Shown: positions 1 through 7,259, numbered from the stretch's first letter. The stretch: 7,425 bases of DNA from an uncultured Lentisphaeria bacterium (GCA_913042885.1 CAJWLW010000247.1:1-7425), one strand, 5' to 3'. The notes: generated by a model from the sequence alone, not told the origin. Made by a program: numbers and translations.

Positions 1-2
1 AG

Positions 3-911
3 CAAACGAACTGGTCGTTCGATAATCTGGATCCGGATCAGCCACTGCGTGTCCACCTCATGCCGTCATCATCATTGACGGCCTACGGCGACGAGCAGAA
101 CATCGTATTGATGAAACCCGGACCTTTGAACCTGCAAACTGAAGGGCCCGGCCCCAATTGGCGTGAGCGCCAATCGAAGGGATCGGGGCTGCAGTTGCGC
201 AGTTCTGATGAAAAGACACCGGATGGCGGCAAGTCCTTTCAAGTCAATGCGGCCAACAACAGCGACACGCCGATGGGCTGGGCCTGCGCGGAGCTCATCC
301 TCGACGGCATGCATGACCTGTCCGGGCACCGGGCCCTCGGCACGTGGGTGCATGGTGACGGCTCCGGCACGGTGCTGCATTTCACGGTTGAAGCGGGTCG
401 CCGCGTGGTGCGGGATTTTTATGTACGGCTGGATTTCGAGGGCTGGAAATTCATCACCATGGCGGAACCTGCCGGCGGTGAGATCTACGATTTCAAATTT
501 CCCTTCAGCGCCTATTGGGCCCTCGGCAATATGGCTTACGACGCCATCGATCGCATCTATGTGTTTGTGACCAACATGCCGGCGGGTGCCAAGACAGCGG
601 TGCACTTCGGTCAACTCGAGGCGCTGAAAGAGACGCCGCAGGGGATTCACAATCCGGGATTGACGGTGAACGGTGCCGCCATTACGTTCCCCGGCGTGAT
701 GCAACCGGGCTGGTATCTTGAATACAACGGCACCGGACCGGTTCGCGTGTTCGATGAAAACGGCAACAAACAGGTCGAGGTTGAGCCGCAAGGCAAGGCG
801 CCGATCATCAGGAATGGCGATAACAAATTGAGCTTCTCGTGTGATACAGGTGCGGGCAAAGGGCAATCAGCGAAAGTGACACTCATCACACACGGGGCGG
901 CGCTGAAGTAG
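3..911 (+). CDS. C-terminal part of a large beta-rich (carbohydrate-binding-like) protein, 5' end outside window
   Basis: I do not recognise this gene's family with certainty. The frame is open from the first bases of the window. The first ATG, at 60, has no ribosome binding site and no signal peptide follows it, so the true start almost certainly lies to the left and about 302 codons are visible. Counting from the first visible codon, residues 90-190 look like a jelly-roll domain: the segment GWACAELILDG is followed by GTWVHGDGSG and then alternating beta-type segments (VRLDFEGWKFITM). This pattern recalls sugar-binding-like modules of secreted glycosidases in polysaccharide-degrading bacteria, which is recall and not a search result. 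A second small beta domain covers about residues 215-302 (LTVNGAAITFPGVMQPGWYLEYNG). The gene stops 14 bases before the oxidoreductase, so they are probably co-transcribed. A role in binding or cleaving extracellular glycan is inferred from neighbours. No catalytic residues can be assigned from the visible part. Confidence 0.75.
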   Translation, partial: QTNWSFDNLDPDQPLRVHLMPSSSLTAYGDEQNIVLMKPGPLNLQTEGPGPNWRERQSKGSGLQLRSSDEKTPDGGKSFQVNAANNSDTPMGWACAELILDGMHDLSGHRALGTWVHGDGSGTVLHFTVEAGRRVVRDFYVRLDFEGWKFITMAEPAGGEIYDFKFPFSAYWALGNMAYDAIDRIYVFVTNMPAGAKTAVHFGQLEALKETPQGIHNPGLTVNGAAITFPGVMQPGWYLEYNGTGPVRVFDENGNKQVEVEPQGKAPIIRNGDNKLSFSCDTGAGKGQSAKVTLITHGAALK

Positions 912-925
912 CAGCGGGACCAGCA

Positions 926-1954
926 ATGCCGGACAAAGTCAAATTCGCTCTCGTGGGTGTCGGTAACATGGGGCGACACAACGCGCAAAGAGTCACTATC
1001 GACGGGCGCGGCGAGATTGTCGCGATATGCGATTCGAGTGGCGAAGCCGCGGAACGCGCCGCCGCCGAGCTCGGTGTCGCGGATACTTTTACCGAGATCG
1101 ATGCGCTCATTGCCGGTGGCGACTTCGATGCCGCCATCGTCGCCACGCCGAACATCGCCCATGCGCCATTGTCGGTGGCATTGCTCGATGCCGGCAAGCA
1201 TGTGTACTGCGAGAAACCGCCGGCGTCGGATGTTGCGGGTGCGGAAGCGGTCGCGGCGGCGGCCGACAAAGCCGCCGGCCGTTTCATGTTCGGTTTCAAC
1301 CAGCGCTTCGACCCGTGGGCACAGCACGTGAAGAAAATGATCGACGCCGGCGAGCTGGGCGACATCTATCACGCCCAAACCCAATGGCTTCGCCGGTGCT
1401 TCCTCGGCACGTTCGGCACCTGGTTCACCGACAAAGAACTGGCCGGTGGCGGTCCGCTGCTCGATATCGGTGTCCACCGGCTCGACCAGACGCTTTGGCT
1501 GATGGGGTTCCCGGAGGTCGAGACAGTCAGCGGCATGAACTATGACTGCCTGGCGAAGGCCGAGACCGAACGAACCGGCAAATCCTATTCAGTCGAGGAA
1601 TTTTCCGCGTCGCTGCTGCGCTTTGCCAATGGCGCGTCCCTGATACTGCAGGCGAGCTATCTGTCCTACCTGCCACTGGGGACGTCCGAAATGAACACGC
1701 TGCTCATGGGCACGAAAGGCGGCTGCCTGGAGGCCGACGGTGTGCTGCGGCGAATGGCTAATCACGACGGTCGTTCGACCGACACGGTCATTGCGCGGTT
1801 CGACGAATCGCCGGTGACACCCATGGGGCACTTCATCGATTGCGTGCTGGACGGTTCGCAGCCGATGTGTACCGCGGCCCAGGGCCTGACTGTCATGAAG
1901 ATTCTGTCGGCAATTTACGAGTCGGCCGCGAAACGGCGGGAAGTCTCTGTTTGA
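926..1954 (+). CDS. Gfo/Idh/MocA family NAD(P)-dependent oxidoreductase
   Basis: This is a cytoplasmic sugar or cyclitol dehydrogenase-type enzyme of 342 residues, the usual size for the family. The N-terminal Rossmann domain begins at residue 5 with FALVGVGNMG; the GxGxxG-type loop at 11-16 binds the dinucleotide. The strand-end motif ATPN (73-76) and the family signature CEKP (95-98), whose lysine contacts substrate and cofactor, follow. The C-terminal alpha/beta domain contains GGGPLLDIGVH (174-184), with the Asp180-x3-His184 pair typical of the catalytic site. No signal peptide is seen. The ATG is preceded by only a weak purine stretch (GGGA at 916-919), and translation may depend partly on the gene upstream, which ends 14 bases earlier. 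Members oxidise or reduce sugars, inositols or amino-sugar derivatives, and sequence alone does not give the substrate. The setting among glycosidase-like genes suggests it processes a released monosaccharide. GH109 glycosidases share this fold but are longer and usually exported, so I favour an oxidoreductase. Confidence 0.93.
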   Translation: MPDKVKFALVGVGNMGRHNAQRVTIDGRGEIVAICDSSGEAAERAAAELGVADTFTEIDALIAGGDFDAAIVATPNIAHAPLSVALLDAGKHVYCEKPPASDVAGAEAVAAAADKAAGRFMFGFNQRFDPWAQHVKKMIDAGELGDIYHAQTQWLRRCFLGTFGTWFTDKELAGGGPLLDIGVHRLDQTLWLMGFPEVETVSGMNYDCLAKAETERTGKSYSVEEFSASLLRFANGASLILQASYLSYLPLGTSEMNTLLMGTKGGCLEADGVLRRMANHDGRSTDTVIARFDESPVTPMGHFIDCVLDGSQPMCTAAQGLTVMKILSAIYESAAKRREVSV

Positions 1955-1963
1955 CAGGAAATG

Positions 1964-1994
1964 GGACCACGGCTTCATCCGGATGCCGTGGGCC
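1964..1994 (+). other. Intergenic hairpin between oxidoreductase and GH123-like gene
   Basis: A seven-base perfect inverted repeat (CCACGGC at 1967-1973 and GCCGTGG at 1985-1991) encloses an 11-base loop. Two more G-C pairs outside one mismatch extend it to 1964-1994. It starts 10 bases after the upstream stop and ends 21 bases before the next start. No T-run follows on the plus strand, so it is not a normal intrinsic terminator. It may stabilise or partition the operon mRNA, or affect translation of the next gene. The structure is seen in the sequence; the role is inferred. Confidence 0.5.
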
Positions 1995-2005
1995 GTATGA
2001 ATCCG

Positions 2006-2012
2006 AAAGAGG
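2006..2012 (+). promoter_or_regulatory. Ribosome binding site of the first GH123-like gene
   Basis: The purine run AAAGAGG lies only three bases before the ATG at 2016, which is closer than usual. It supports this start, and the signal peptide beginning at the first residue supports it independently. The short spacing may make initiation weak. Confidence 0.5.
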
Positions 2013-2015
2013 CAA

Positions 2016-3776
2016 ATGAGAACCATCCTGCCAGCCGGCCTCGCCCTCATCGTTGCGGTAATCAGCCACGCTGCCGACTACGATGTGCACATCGTAACAC
2101 CGGCGGTTACCGATCACATGATCCTGCGGGACGCCCCGCTGCCGCCCGTCTGCCGACCCGGCGACACGCTCTCAATTGCGGCCTGTCGCGGCGAGTACGA
2201 ACCGGCTGCCTTTGTGGTCAGCGCACCTCGAGCGCTCAGGGACGTGCGCATCGAGGTGGACCGGTTGTCGGGCCCCGGTGGCACCTGGCCGGCCGCAGCT
2301 GTGGATGTCCGCGTAGTAAAGGAGATGTTTTGCTGGACCCTTGCCCAGGGCGAAGGGCATCTTGCCGTCGACGTGCCGATCCTGCTGGTGCACGATGAGA
2401 ATTTCCTGGTCATGGAACCAATCCCCAACGATAAATACGGCTGGAAAAAACCCGTCGCCAAAGGGCCGTTTCATGACGCGGATACACTGCAACCGGTGCA
2501 GATCGACAGCCGCAGGCAATTCTGGATCACTGTCCACGTGCCCGACGATGCAACGGCAGGCACCTATACAGCCAGGCTGCAAATCCTGCCTGCCAACGCA
2601 AAAGCTTCGGAACTGACGCTCGAGGTCGAAGTTCATCCCTTCGAATTGCTGCCCTCGATGCTCGAGTACTCGATCTACTATCCCGTGACATTGGTGCCCG
2701 AAGGTTCCCCGGACTGGCGATCCGGAGCGTGGAGAAACACTGCGCATCTCACCCCGCGGCAATACCTCGCGGAATGCAGAAACATGGTCGCTCATGGCCT
2801 GACGAATCCCAATATCTATAACGGTCCGGTGTTTGGAGAAGACGGCAGCCTGATTGTTGAACACATGGATCAGATTCTGGAGCTGCGTGAACGTGCCGGC
2901 ATGCGGCGGAAGGCCCTTTACCTGGCCGGTTCCCAGATCCTGATCGCAGACCGGCCGCTGACCGATGAAGAGTGTAAAAAGAACCAGCGTTACGTCAGGC
3001 AAACCAACGAATGGGCGCGTGCCCGCGGCTATGAAGTCTATCACATGACTTTTGACGAATGGAAAGGCGACAAACTGACGGCAGCGAGAAACAGCATGCA
3101 GTGCATCCGCGACGCCGGAGGAAAGATGTTTGCCGCCGTCAACGGGGCAGCGTTTTTCGAGCGCGTCGGCGACCTGCTCGACCTGCCAATTCTGCATGCC
3201 GGGACTCGGGAACGGCTGTCCAGCCTTGCCTCATCGGAATTTGACGAAAAGTCATCGCTGCGAAACATGCCGACGATTGCCAAGGCCGGCAGACTTGAAC
3301 TCATTCGTGACCCTGAACGCTGCAAAGCAATTGATGGCGTCCATGCCCGGGGCGGCAGGATATTTACCTATATGAATCCGATGGCCGGCCAGTTCCTGCC
3401 GGGGCTACAGCGGCGGAATCGCGGTCTCGGTCTCTGGCGCTCTGGTTTCGACGGGACCATGAACTGGTCCTACAGCCACATCGCCAGTGACCCTTTCGTT
3501 CAGAGAATGTTGTATGGCGCGGTTTACCGAACCGACGGTGGTGTACTCGACACCCTGCACTGGGAAGGTTCACGCGAAGGTGTGGACGACGTCCGCTATC
3601 TCACGACGCTTCTGGCCGTCCTTGGCGACTGTGCCGGTCGGTTTCCCGACGAACCGCTTGTACCCGAAACGTATGATTGGCTGCGTAACGTCGATCTTGA
3701 GAACGGCGACCTGGACGGCATTCGCCTCGAGATGGCGCGGCGAACCGTTGCGTTGATGAAGCTGCGAACGGAATGA
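2016..3776 (+). CDS. Secreted GH123/DUF4091-like glycoside hydrolase (paralogue 1)
   Basis: A 586-residue exported protein. Residues 1-20 form a signal peptide (hydrophobic LPAGLALIVAVISHAA, cleavage near 19-20). An N-terminal beta-sandwich region follows, with CRGEYEPAAFVV (57-68) and RQFWITVHVPDDATAGTY (167-184). The catalytic-type barrel starts around residue 215 and contains RQYLAECRNMVAHG (248-261). It carries an Asp347-Glu348 pair in MTFDEW, the position and form expected for the Asp-Glu catalytic pair of GH123 beta-N-acetylgalactosaminidases, which use substrate-assisted catalysis. The C-terminal GGVLDTLHWEGSREGVDD (508-525) matches the ending characteristic of DUF4091/GH123 catalytic domains. 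It acts outside the cytoplasm, probably in the periplasm or at the cell surface. It is the last gene of the plus-strand group, 61 bases after the oxidoreductase, and a full-length paralogue lies on the other strand at 5448-7259. Family membership is fairly secure; actual activity on GalNAc-containing glycans is inference. Confidence 0.85.
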   Translation: MRTILPAGLALIVAVISHAADYDVHIVTPAVTDHMILRDAPLPPVCRPGDTLSIAACRGEYEPAAFVVSAPRALRDVRIEVDRLSGPGGTWPAAAVDVRVVKEMFCWTLAQGEGHLAVDVPILLVHDENFLVMEPIPNDKYGWKKPVAKGPFHDADTLQPVQIDSRRQFWITVHVPDDATAGTYTARLQILPANAKASELTLEVEVHPFELLPSMLEYSIYYPVTLVPEGSPDWRSGAWRNTAHLTPRQYLAECRNMVAHGLTNPNIYNGPVFGEDGSLIVEHMDQILELRERAGMRRKALYLAGSQILIADRPLTDEECKKNQRYVRQTNEWARARGYEVYHMTFDEWKGDKLTAARNSMQCIRDAGGKMFAAVNGAAFFERVGDLLDLPILHAGTRERLSSLASSEFDEKSSLRNMPTIAKAGRLELIRDPERCKAIDGVHARGGRIFTYMNPMAGQFLPGLQRRNRGLGLWRSGFDGTMNWSYSHIASDPFVQRMLYGAVYRTDGGVLDTLHWEGSREGVDDVRYLTTLLAVLGDCAGRFPDEPLVPETYDWLRNVDLENGDLDGIRLEMARRTVALMKLRTE

Positions 3777-3785
3777 TGCCAAATG

Positions 3786-3812
3786 ACCCGGGTGGAAGAA
3801 ACTTCCAGGAAG
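3786..3812. repeat. Nested small inverted repeats in the convergent gap
   Basis: Ten bases after the stop of the plus-strand GH123-like gene lie an 8-base palindrome (ACCCGGGT, 3786-3793), a hairpin with 6-base arms and a 3-base loop (TGGAAG/CTTCCA, 3793-3807), and a further overlapping arm (GGAAG, 3808-3812). A plus-strand transcript would meet no T-run after them; a run of A follows instead (about 3816-3822). They may act as a weak 3' end structure for the plus-strand mRNA. No stronger function can be claimed. Confidence 0.3.
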
Positions 3813-3842
3813 ATCAAAAAAACTTTCACACGTATCCCGTAG

Positions 3843-3868
3843 AAAATGCAGAACCCGTTTTGACGGGT
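3843..3868 (-). terminator. Possible weak terminator for the sialidase-like gene
   Basis: A perfect 6-base stem with a 4-base loop (ACCCGT at 3853-3858 and ACGGGT at 3863-3868) lies about 92 bases beyond the minus-strand stop at 3960. Read on the minus strand it is followed by a T-rich but interrupted stretch (TTCTGCATTTTCT). Stem and tract are both modest, so this is only a candidate. Confidence 0.3.
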
Positions 3869-3959
3869 GTCGAAGCTGCATCGCGAAAGGACGCCAGCGG
3901 TCTCGCCGAAAGGCCGTTGCCGTTCTTGTAAACCCCATCGTGAGCCGTGGCGTTAACCT

Positions 3960-5249
3960 TTATGCCGGCACTGTCATGTCCGCCAGCATCGCGTCGGGAA
4001 TGTCCTTGCCGACGACGAACTGCTTGCGATCGGCATACCAGACGATGCGCCGGCCGCCGAGTTCGGTCAGGCTCGAGTACATCGCCATCATCATCAGGTT
4101 CTGCGTGCCGACGCGCACCCGCTCGGTGTCCATCAGCAGTTTGGGTTCGCTGAACCAGAGCGGTTGATGCGCATCGGGCCGGAACTCGCCGACAGCGATG
4201 CAGACGGGCCGTCGCGCCTCCATGTCCCAAGGCCCGGTGTCGCCGTCGTGACCGTCGCGGTTGGCATAAAACAGCAGGTACCGCCCGTCCTTCAGCCGGT
4301 AGATGGGGTCGGGCGACTTGACATGCAGCATCCGCTGGCCGCCGTCGCGGTAAAGCAATGGCTCGGTCGGGCGCCAGCTGTGTCCGTGGTCGTCCGAGAC
4401 CGTGTACCACATGCAGCCGGTGACCGTACGCATGTTCATCCACAACCGGCCGTCGGGCAACAGGGCGATGCCCGGTTCCTCGGCCAGACTGTAACCGCGC
4501 GATGCCTCGGGCTCGATCTCGGGCGACACCCGGATCGTGCCTGCCTCGTCCGGCAGCCAGGTGATCTGGATGTCCTGCGGGTCGGGGCCTTCGTCGATGT
4601 TGTCGAATCGCATCAGCTCGCTGCCCGTGTCCATGTGATTACGGTTGCCGCCAATCGGCTGCGGATACTTCATATAGCTGCTCCAGCGCGACAGGCCGAC
4701 AATCATGCGGTCATTTGCATCGCGGATCGGCTGCTGCCAGACGATGCAGTGCGGTGCGAGCGTCGGGTCCGGGTGATCGAACTGCGGAACGTGCCGCCAT
4801 GGGATCTCGACGCCGCTGTCGATCCAGGTGAGGCCGTCGTCGTCGGAAACATGCACCCGGAGCGGCCCGGCCCAGATACCGAGGTCTGATCCGCCCTTGT
4901 GATTGCCGTACAGGCAATACATCCGACCGCTGCGGCTGATCAGCGGGAAGCCCAGGCCCCGGCACATGGTTGGGCCGTCCGTTTCGGCGATCGGTTGCGG
5001 CGGTGCCCAGGTCTCACCATCATCGGTGCTGCGCGAGTAGACGGTGAAACAGTTCGCCGCCGACTCGTAGGCGCCTTGTGTCCAGATGCACATCATGTCG
5101 CCGCCCGGGGTCTCGAACACATGCACGTGATCCGCGTACTCGTCCGTGCCGCCCGCCTGTTGCGGCAAATACAGCACGTGATCCGGATTCGTACGTTGCC
5201 ACTCATTGGTGTAGCAGGCTGGTGGGTTTGATTGGGGCTGGTCGGTCAT
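3960..5249 (-). CDS. BNR-repeat sialidase-like beta-propeller protein
   Basis: A 429-residue protein with three clear Asp boxes (S-x-D-x-G-x-T/S-W): STDDGETW (74-81), SDDDGLTW (135-142) and SDDHGHSW (285-292). These are the structural turns of sialidase-type six-bladed propellers. EEPGIALLPDGRLWMNMR holds Glu258 and Arg274, spaced like the glutamate and second arginine of known sialidases. Tyr391 in MYSSLTEL sits where the nucleophilic tyrosine is expected, and Arg331 could be the third arginine. The first arginine (the FRIP-type motif) is not visible at the expected N-terminal place, where DEYADHVHVF stands instead. No signal peptide precedes the domain (MTDQPQSNPPACY), so the protein appears cytoplasmic unless exported by another route. 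The start is supported by a GGAG site nine bases upstream. It lies 198 bases downstream of the second GH123-like gene on the same strand and may have its own promoter. Fold assignment is strong; true sialidase activity is doubtful, and another glycosidase or lyase-like role is possible. Confidence 0.85.
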   Translation of the reverse strand: MTDQPQSNPPACYTNEWQRTNPDHVLYLPQQAGGTDEYADHVHVFETPGGDMMCIWTQGAYESAANCFTVYSRSTDDGETWAPPQPIAETDGPTMCRGLGFPLISRSGRMYCLYGNHKGGSDLGIWAGPLRVHVSDDDGLTWIDSGVEIPWRHVPQFDHPDPTLAPHCIVWQQPIRDANDRMIVGLSRWSSYMKYPQPIGGNRNHMDTGSELMRFDNIDEGPDPQDIQITWLPDEAGTIRVSPEIEPEASRGYSLAEEPGIALLPDGRLWMNMRTVTGCMWYTVSDDHGHSWRPTEPLLYRDGGQRMLHVKSPDPIYRLKDGRYLLFYANRDGHDGDTGPWDMEARRPVCIAVGEFRPDAHQPLWFSEPKLLMDTERVRVGTQNLMMMAMYSSLTELGGRRIVWYADRKQFVVGKDIPDAMLADMTVPA

Positions 5250-5258
5250 TGTTCTCTA

Positions 5259-5269
5259 CTCCAATTGGA
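5259..5269 (-). promoter_or_regulatory. Ribosome binding site within a 10-base palindrome, sialidase-like gene
   Basis: On the minus strand GGAG (5262-5259) lies nine bases before the ATG at 5249 and decides this start. The site is embedded in the perfect palindrome TCCAATTGGA (5260-5269). A protein binding there could block translation or transcription, but a palindrome of this length can also arise by chance. Confidence 0.5.
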
Positions 5270-5367
5270 AACGGGTTACTTTGCCGGAATTCATGGTTCG
5301 TACATCGCAGCGCGGACACGGAACGACAAGAATACACGGCGAACCAGATTTGAGAAAGGTGGGGGAG

Positions 5368-5389
5368 AAAAATATCCCTTTATTGAGGG
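5368..5389 (-). terminator. Possible weak terminator between the second GH123-like gene and the sialidase-like gene
   Basis: On the minus strand a short stem (CCCT/AGGG, loop of six) is followed directly by ATATTTTT. It lies about 59 bases after the stop at 5448 and 118 bases before the next start. The stem has only four pairs, so termination would be partial at best. If real, it would separate expression of the two genes or attenuate the downstream one. Confidence 0.25.
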
Positions 5390-5447
5390 GGGAACTTTGC
5401 CGCGGCTTTCTCCAGTCGGCCGTCGGGCGCCCGCCTTCGATTCGAAT

Positions 5448-7259
5448 TCAGGGCTTCAGTAACGCTTCGGTCCGGCGCGCCATCTCGAGGCGCCAGGCGT
5501 CGAGGTCGGCATTGACGGTAATGTCACCGAGCCAGCGTTCGGTTTGCGCCACCAGCCGGGCGTGCCTGCCGGCAGCCTTGGCCCTGGCGATCGCGTCTTG
5601 GAGCGTTGCCAGGTACCGGGCGTCGTCGCGGCCCTCGCGGTAGCCCTCCCAGGACAGCGTGTCCAGCACGCCCCCCGGGCCGCGAAGGACGAAGTTGAAT
5701 GGGCCGATACCGACGCCATTGTCCTTGATCTTTTGATCGTCGAAGCGCACCATACTGGGGCCGTGGTGATTGATGTAGGCCCGGGTCATCGTTCCGTCGA
5801 AGCCGGTCTTCCACATCCCCAGGCCGCGACTGCGGCGATGCAGATCGGGCTGCGGATCCCCGGGCACGGGATCCATCTGGGTAAACATCTTGAAGCCATT
5901 CTTGTGCACGCCTTTGACCATCTCCTGGATGTGCGGCGTCATCAGGAGCTCCGGATCATAGGTCACCATCCGCTGGCGATGTAACAAATAGTCCGTGCTG
6001 TCGACCAGCCACTGTTGGTGTGCATCCACGATCCGATGGCCGGGGTGCGTGAGGATGGGCCGGTCTATCAGGTCGCCGGCGATATCGAGAAAATCAGCCT
6101 CAATCGCCACCCAGATCTTTGCGCCGCCCTGGCGTATCGATTCGTAGCTCTCCCGCCCGGTGCGCAACCGTTCGCCTGACGCTTCGTCTATACCCATAAA
6201 ATAGACGTCGCTGTATCCACGAGCTCGGGCCCATGCGACGACCTGCCGGGCCACCTCGACATTGCGTTGCTTCTGCGCCTCCGTGAGATCACCGGACTTG
6301 ATGATCATGCCGCCGCCGTCAAACATGTAAAGCGGGCCTCCCGGCGCCATGCCCGCCTGCTCCCGGAGGTCGAGGTAGCGGGAGAGTTTGGTGAGGTTCA
6401 GGTTGCCGTCCTCGTCCAGTCCCGGGCCGTCCCAGATAGACGGGTTTGTACATCCGTGTGCCACCATGTTGCGACACTCGGCGAGGTACTGCCGCTCGCT
6501 CATCTCGTCGCTCAGTGTTGCTGCATAGTAGGTGCTGTACTCGAACTTCGGGGGCAACAGGTCGAAGTCGGGTACGGTCACTTCAAGGGTCAATTTCGTT
6601 GCCGGCGCATTCTTTGCGGAGATTGTGACCGGCGCCTGATAGGTGCCGGACGGGGCGTCGTCGGGGATATGGACCGTCAGCCAGAACTGCCGGAAATCCT
6701 GGACGTCGCCGGGCTGCAGTTCCTCGGTGTCGATCAGTTCCCGGGTCAACTGGTTCATCCTGGAACGGCCGGCCTGGTATTCCTCGAGTGAATGTCCACC
6801 GGGGGAATCCCAGTTCTCCACCGCTATTTCAGTTACCCACTTCTGATGCTTGTCGACGATCTTCAGCATGCCGGGATCATGTACAAGCACCCAGGGCATG
6901 GCGACGCATTGCCAGGTGATGGCCCGGTAGAATTTCCGGGCTATCCGCACATCAACAGCTTCCGGCGGCAGTACGCCCGCCGCGCCCTTGAGCGGATCCA
7001 CCCGGACCATGACCTGCTCGAGCGGCTGATCCGTTTTCACCAGGAACGATGCCGGCTCGTATTCACCGCGAGCAGCCATGATCGCCATGACCGTCTCATC
7101 CCGGCAGACGGCCGGCAGCGGCTCGTCCTCCAGGATCGCGTCATTGTTGATCGCCGGCCTCACGACATAGGTTCGGTACGGGACCTGGGCGTGCACAGAC
7201 CAACTCGCAAGAACTGCTGCTGCTACCAAAGCTGCGACGGTTTTATTCTGTAAAGCCAT
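5448..7259 (-). CDS. Secreted GH123/DUF4091-like glycoside hydrolase (paralogue 2)
   Basis: A 603-residue exported protein homologous along its whole length to the one at 2016-3776. Its signal peptide covers residues 1-24 (hydrophobic VAALVAAAVLASWSVHA, cleavage before Gln25). Shared blocks are ARGEYEPASFLV (63-74), RQFWLTVHIPDDAPSGTY (190-207), RQYLAECRNMVAHGCTNP (256-273), WARARGY (343-349), RGLGMWKTGFDGTM (478-491), GGVLDTLSWEGYREGRDD (529-546) and LEMARRTEALLKP at the end. Asp358-Glu359 in MGIDEA is the likely catalytic pair by comparison with GH123. It differs from paralogue 1 by a longer segment around residues 130-189 and by a different residue after the pair (Ala, not Trp), so the substrate may differ. 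A weak GAG at 7265-7267 precedes the ATG, and the signal peptide supports this start. It follows the partial gene at the right edge by 47 bases and is probably in its operon. Enzymatic activity is inferred from family. Confidence 0.87.
   Translation of the reverse strand: MALQNKTVAALVAAAVLASWSVHAQVPYRTYVVRPAINNDAILEDEPLPAVCRDETVMAIMAARGEYEPASFLVKTDQPLEQVMVRVDPLKGAAGVLPPEAVDVRIARKFYRAITWQCVAMPWVLVHDPGMLKIVDKHQKWVTEIAVENWDSPGGHSLEEYQAGRSRMNQLTRELIDTEELQPGDVQDFRQFWLTVHIPDDAPSGTYQAPVTISAKNAPATKLTLEVTVPDFDLLPPKFEYSTYYAATLSDEMSERQYLAECRNMVAHGCTNPSIWDGPGLDEDGNLNLTKLSRYLDLREQAGMAPGGPLYMFDGGGMIIKSGDLTEAQKQRNVEVARQVVAWARARGYSDVYFMGIDEASGERLRTGRESYESIRQGGAKIWVAIEADFLDIAGDLIDRPILTHPGHRIVDAHQQWLVDSTDYLLHRQRMVTYDPELLMTPHIQEMVKGVHKNGFKMFTQMDPVPGDPQPDLHRRSRGLGMWKTGFDGTMTRAYINHHGPSMVRFDDQKIKDNGVGIGPFNFVLRGPGGVLDTLSWEGYREGRDDARYLATLQDAIARAKAAGRHARLVAQTERWLGDITVNADLDAWRLEMARRTEALLKP

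Noticed and set aside
72..866. Long open frame on the minus strand opposite the first gene (264 codons)
   Set aside because: It is rich in Arg, His and Ala, has no recognisable domain, and lies wholly against a gene with clear beta-domain composition. It is a shadow typical of GC-rich coding DNA.
647..1477. Minus-strand open frame across the end of gene one and the oxidoreductase (276 codons)
   Set aside because: It spans two well-supported genes on the other strand and shows no motif of its own.
2172..3197. Minus-strand open frame of 341 codons inside the first GH123-like gene
   Set aside because: The plus strand carries a signal peptide, the conserved Asp-Glu pair and paralogue motifs. 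The opposite frame has no family features.
3826..4443. Minus-strand frame running past the sialidase-like gene's stop into the convergent gap
   Set aside because: The last 40 or so residues look slightly protein-like, but the rest is an Arg/Ala-rich out-of-frame reading of the sialidase-like gene. I see no start signal or homologue.
4164..4889. Plus-strand open frame of 241 codons inside the sialidase-like gene
   Set aside because: It lies against Asp boxes 2 and 3 and the EP/R motif of the minus-strand gene, and its composition is that of an antisense frame.
5290..5335. Possible -35/-10 promoter (TTGTCG ... GATGTA on the minus strand) for the sialidase-like gene
   Set aside because: The -10 match is poor and the host's sigma-factor preferences are unknown, so it is not supported as a feature.
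5424..5433. Perfect palindrome CGGGCGCCCG after the second GH123-like gene
   Set aside because: It has no loop and no following T-run, and GC-rich palindromes of this length are expected by chance here.
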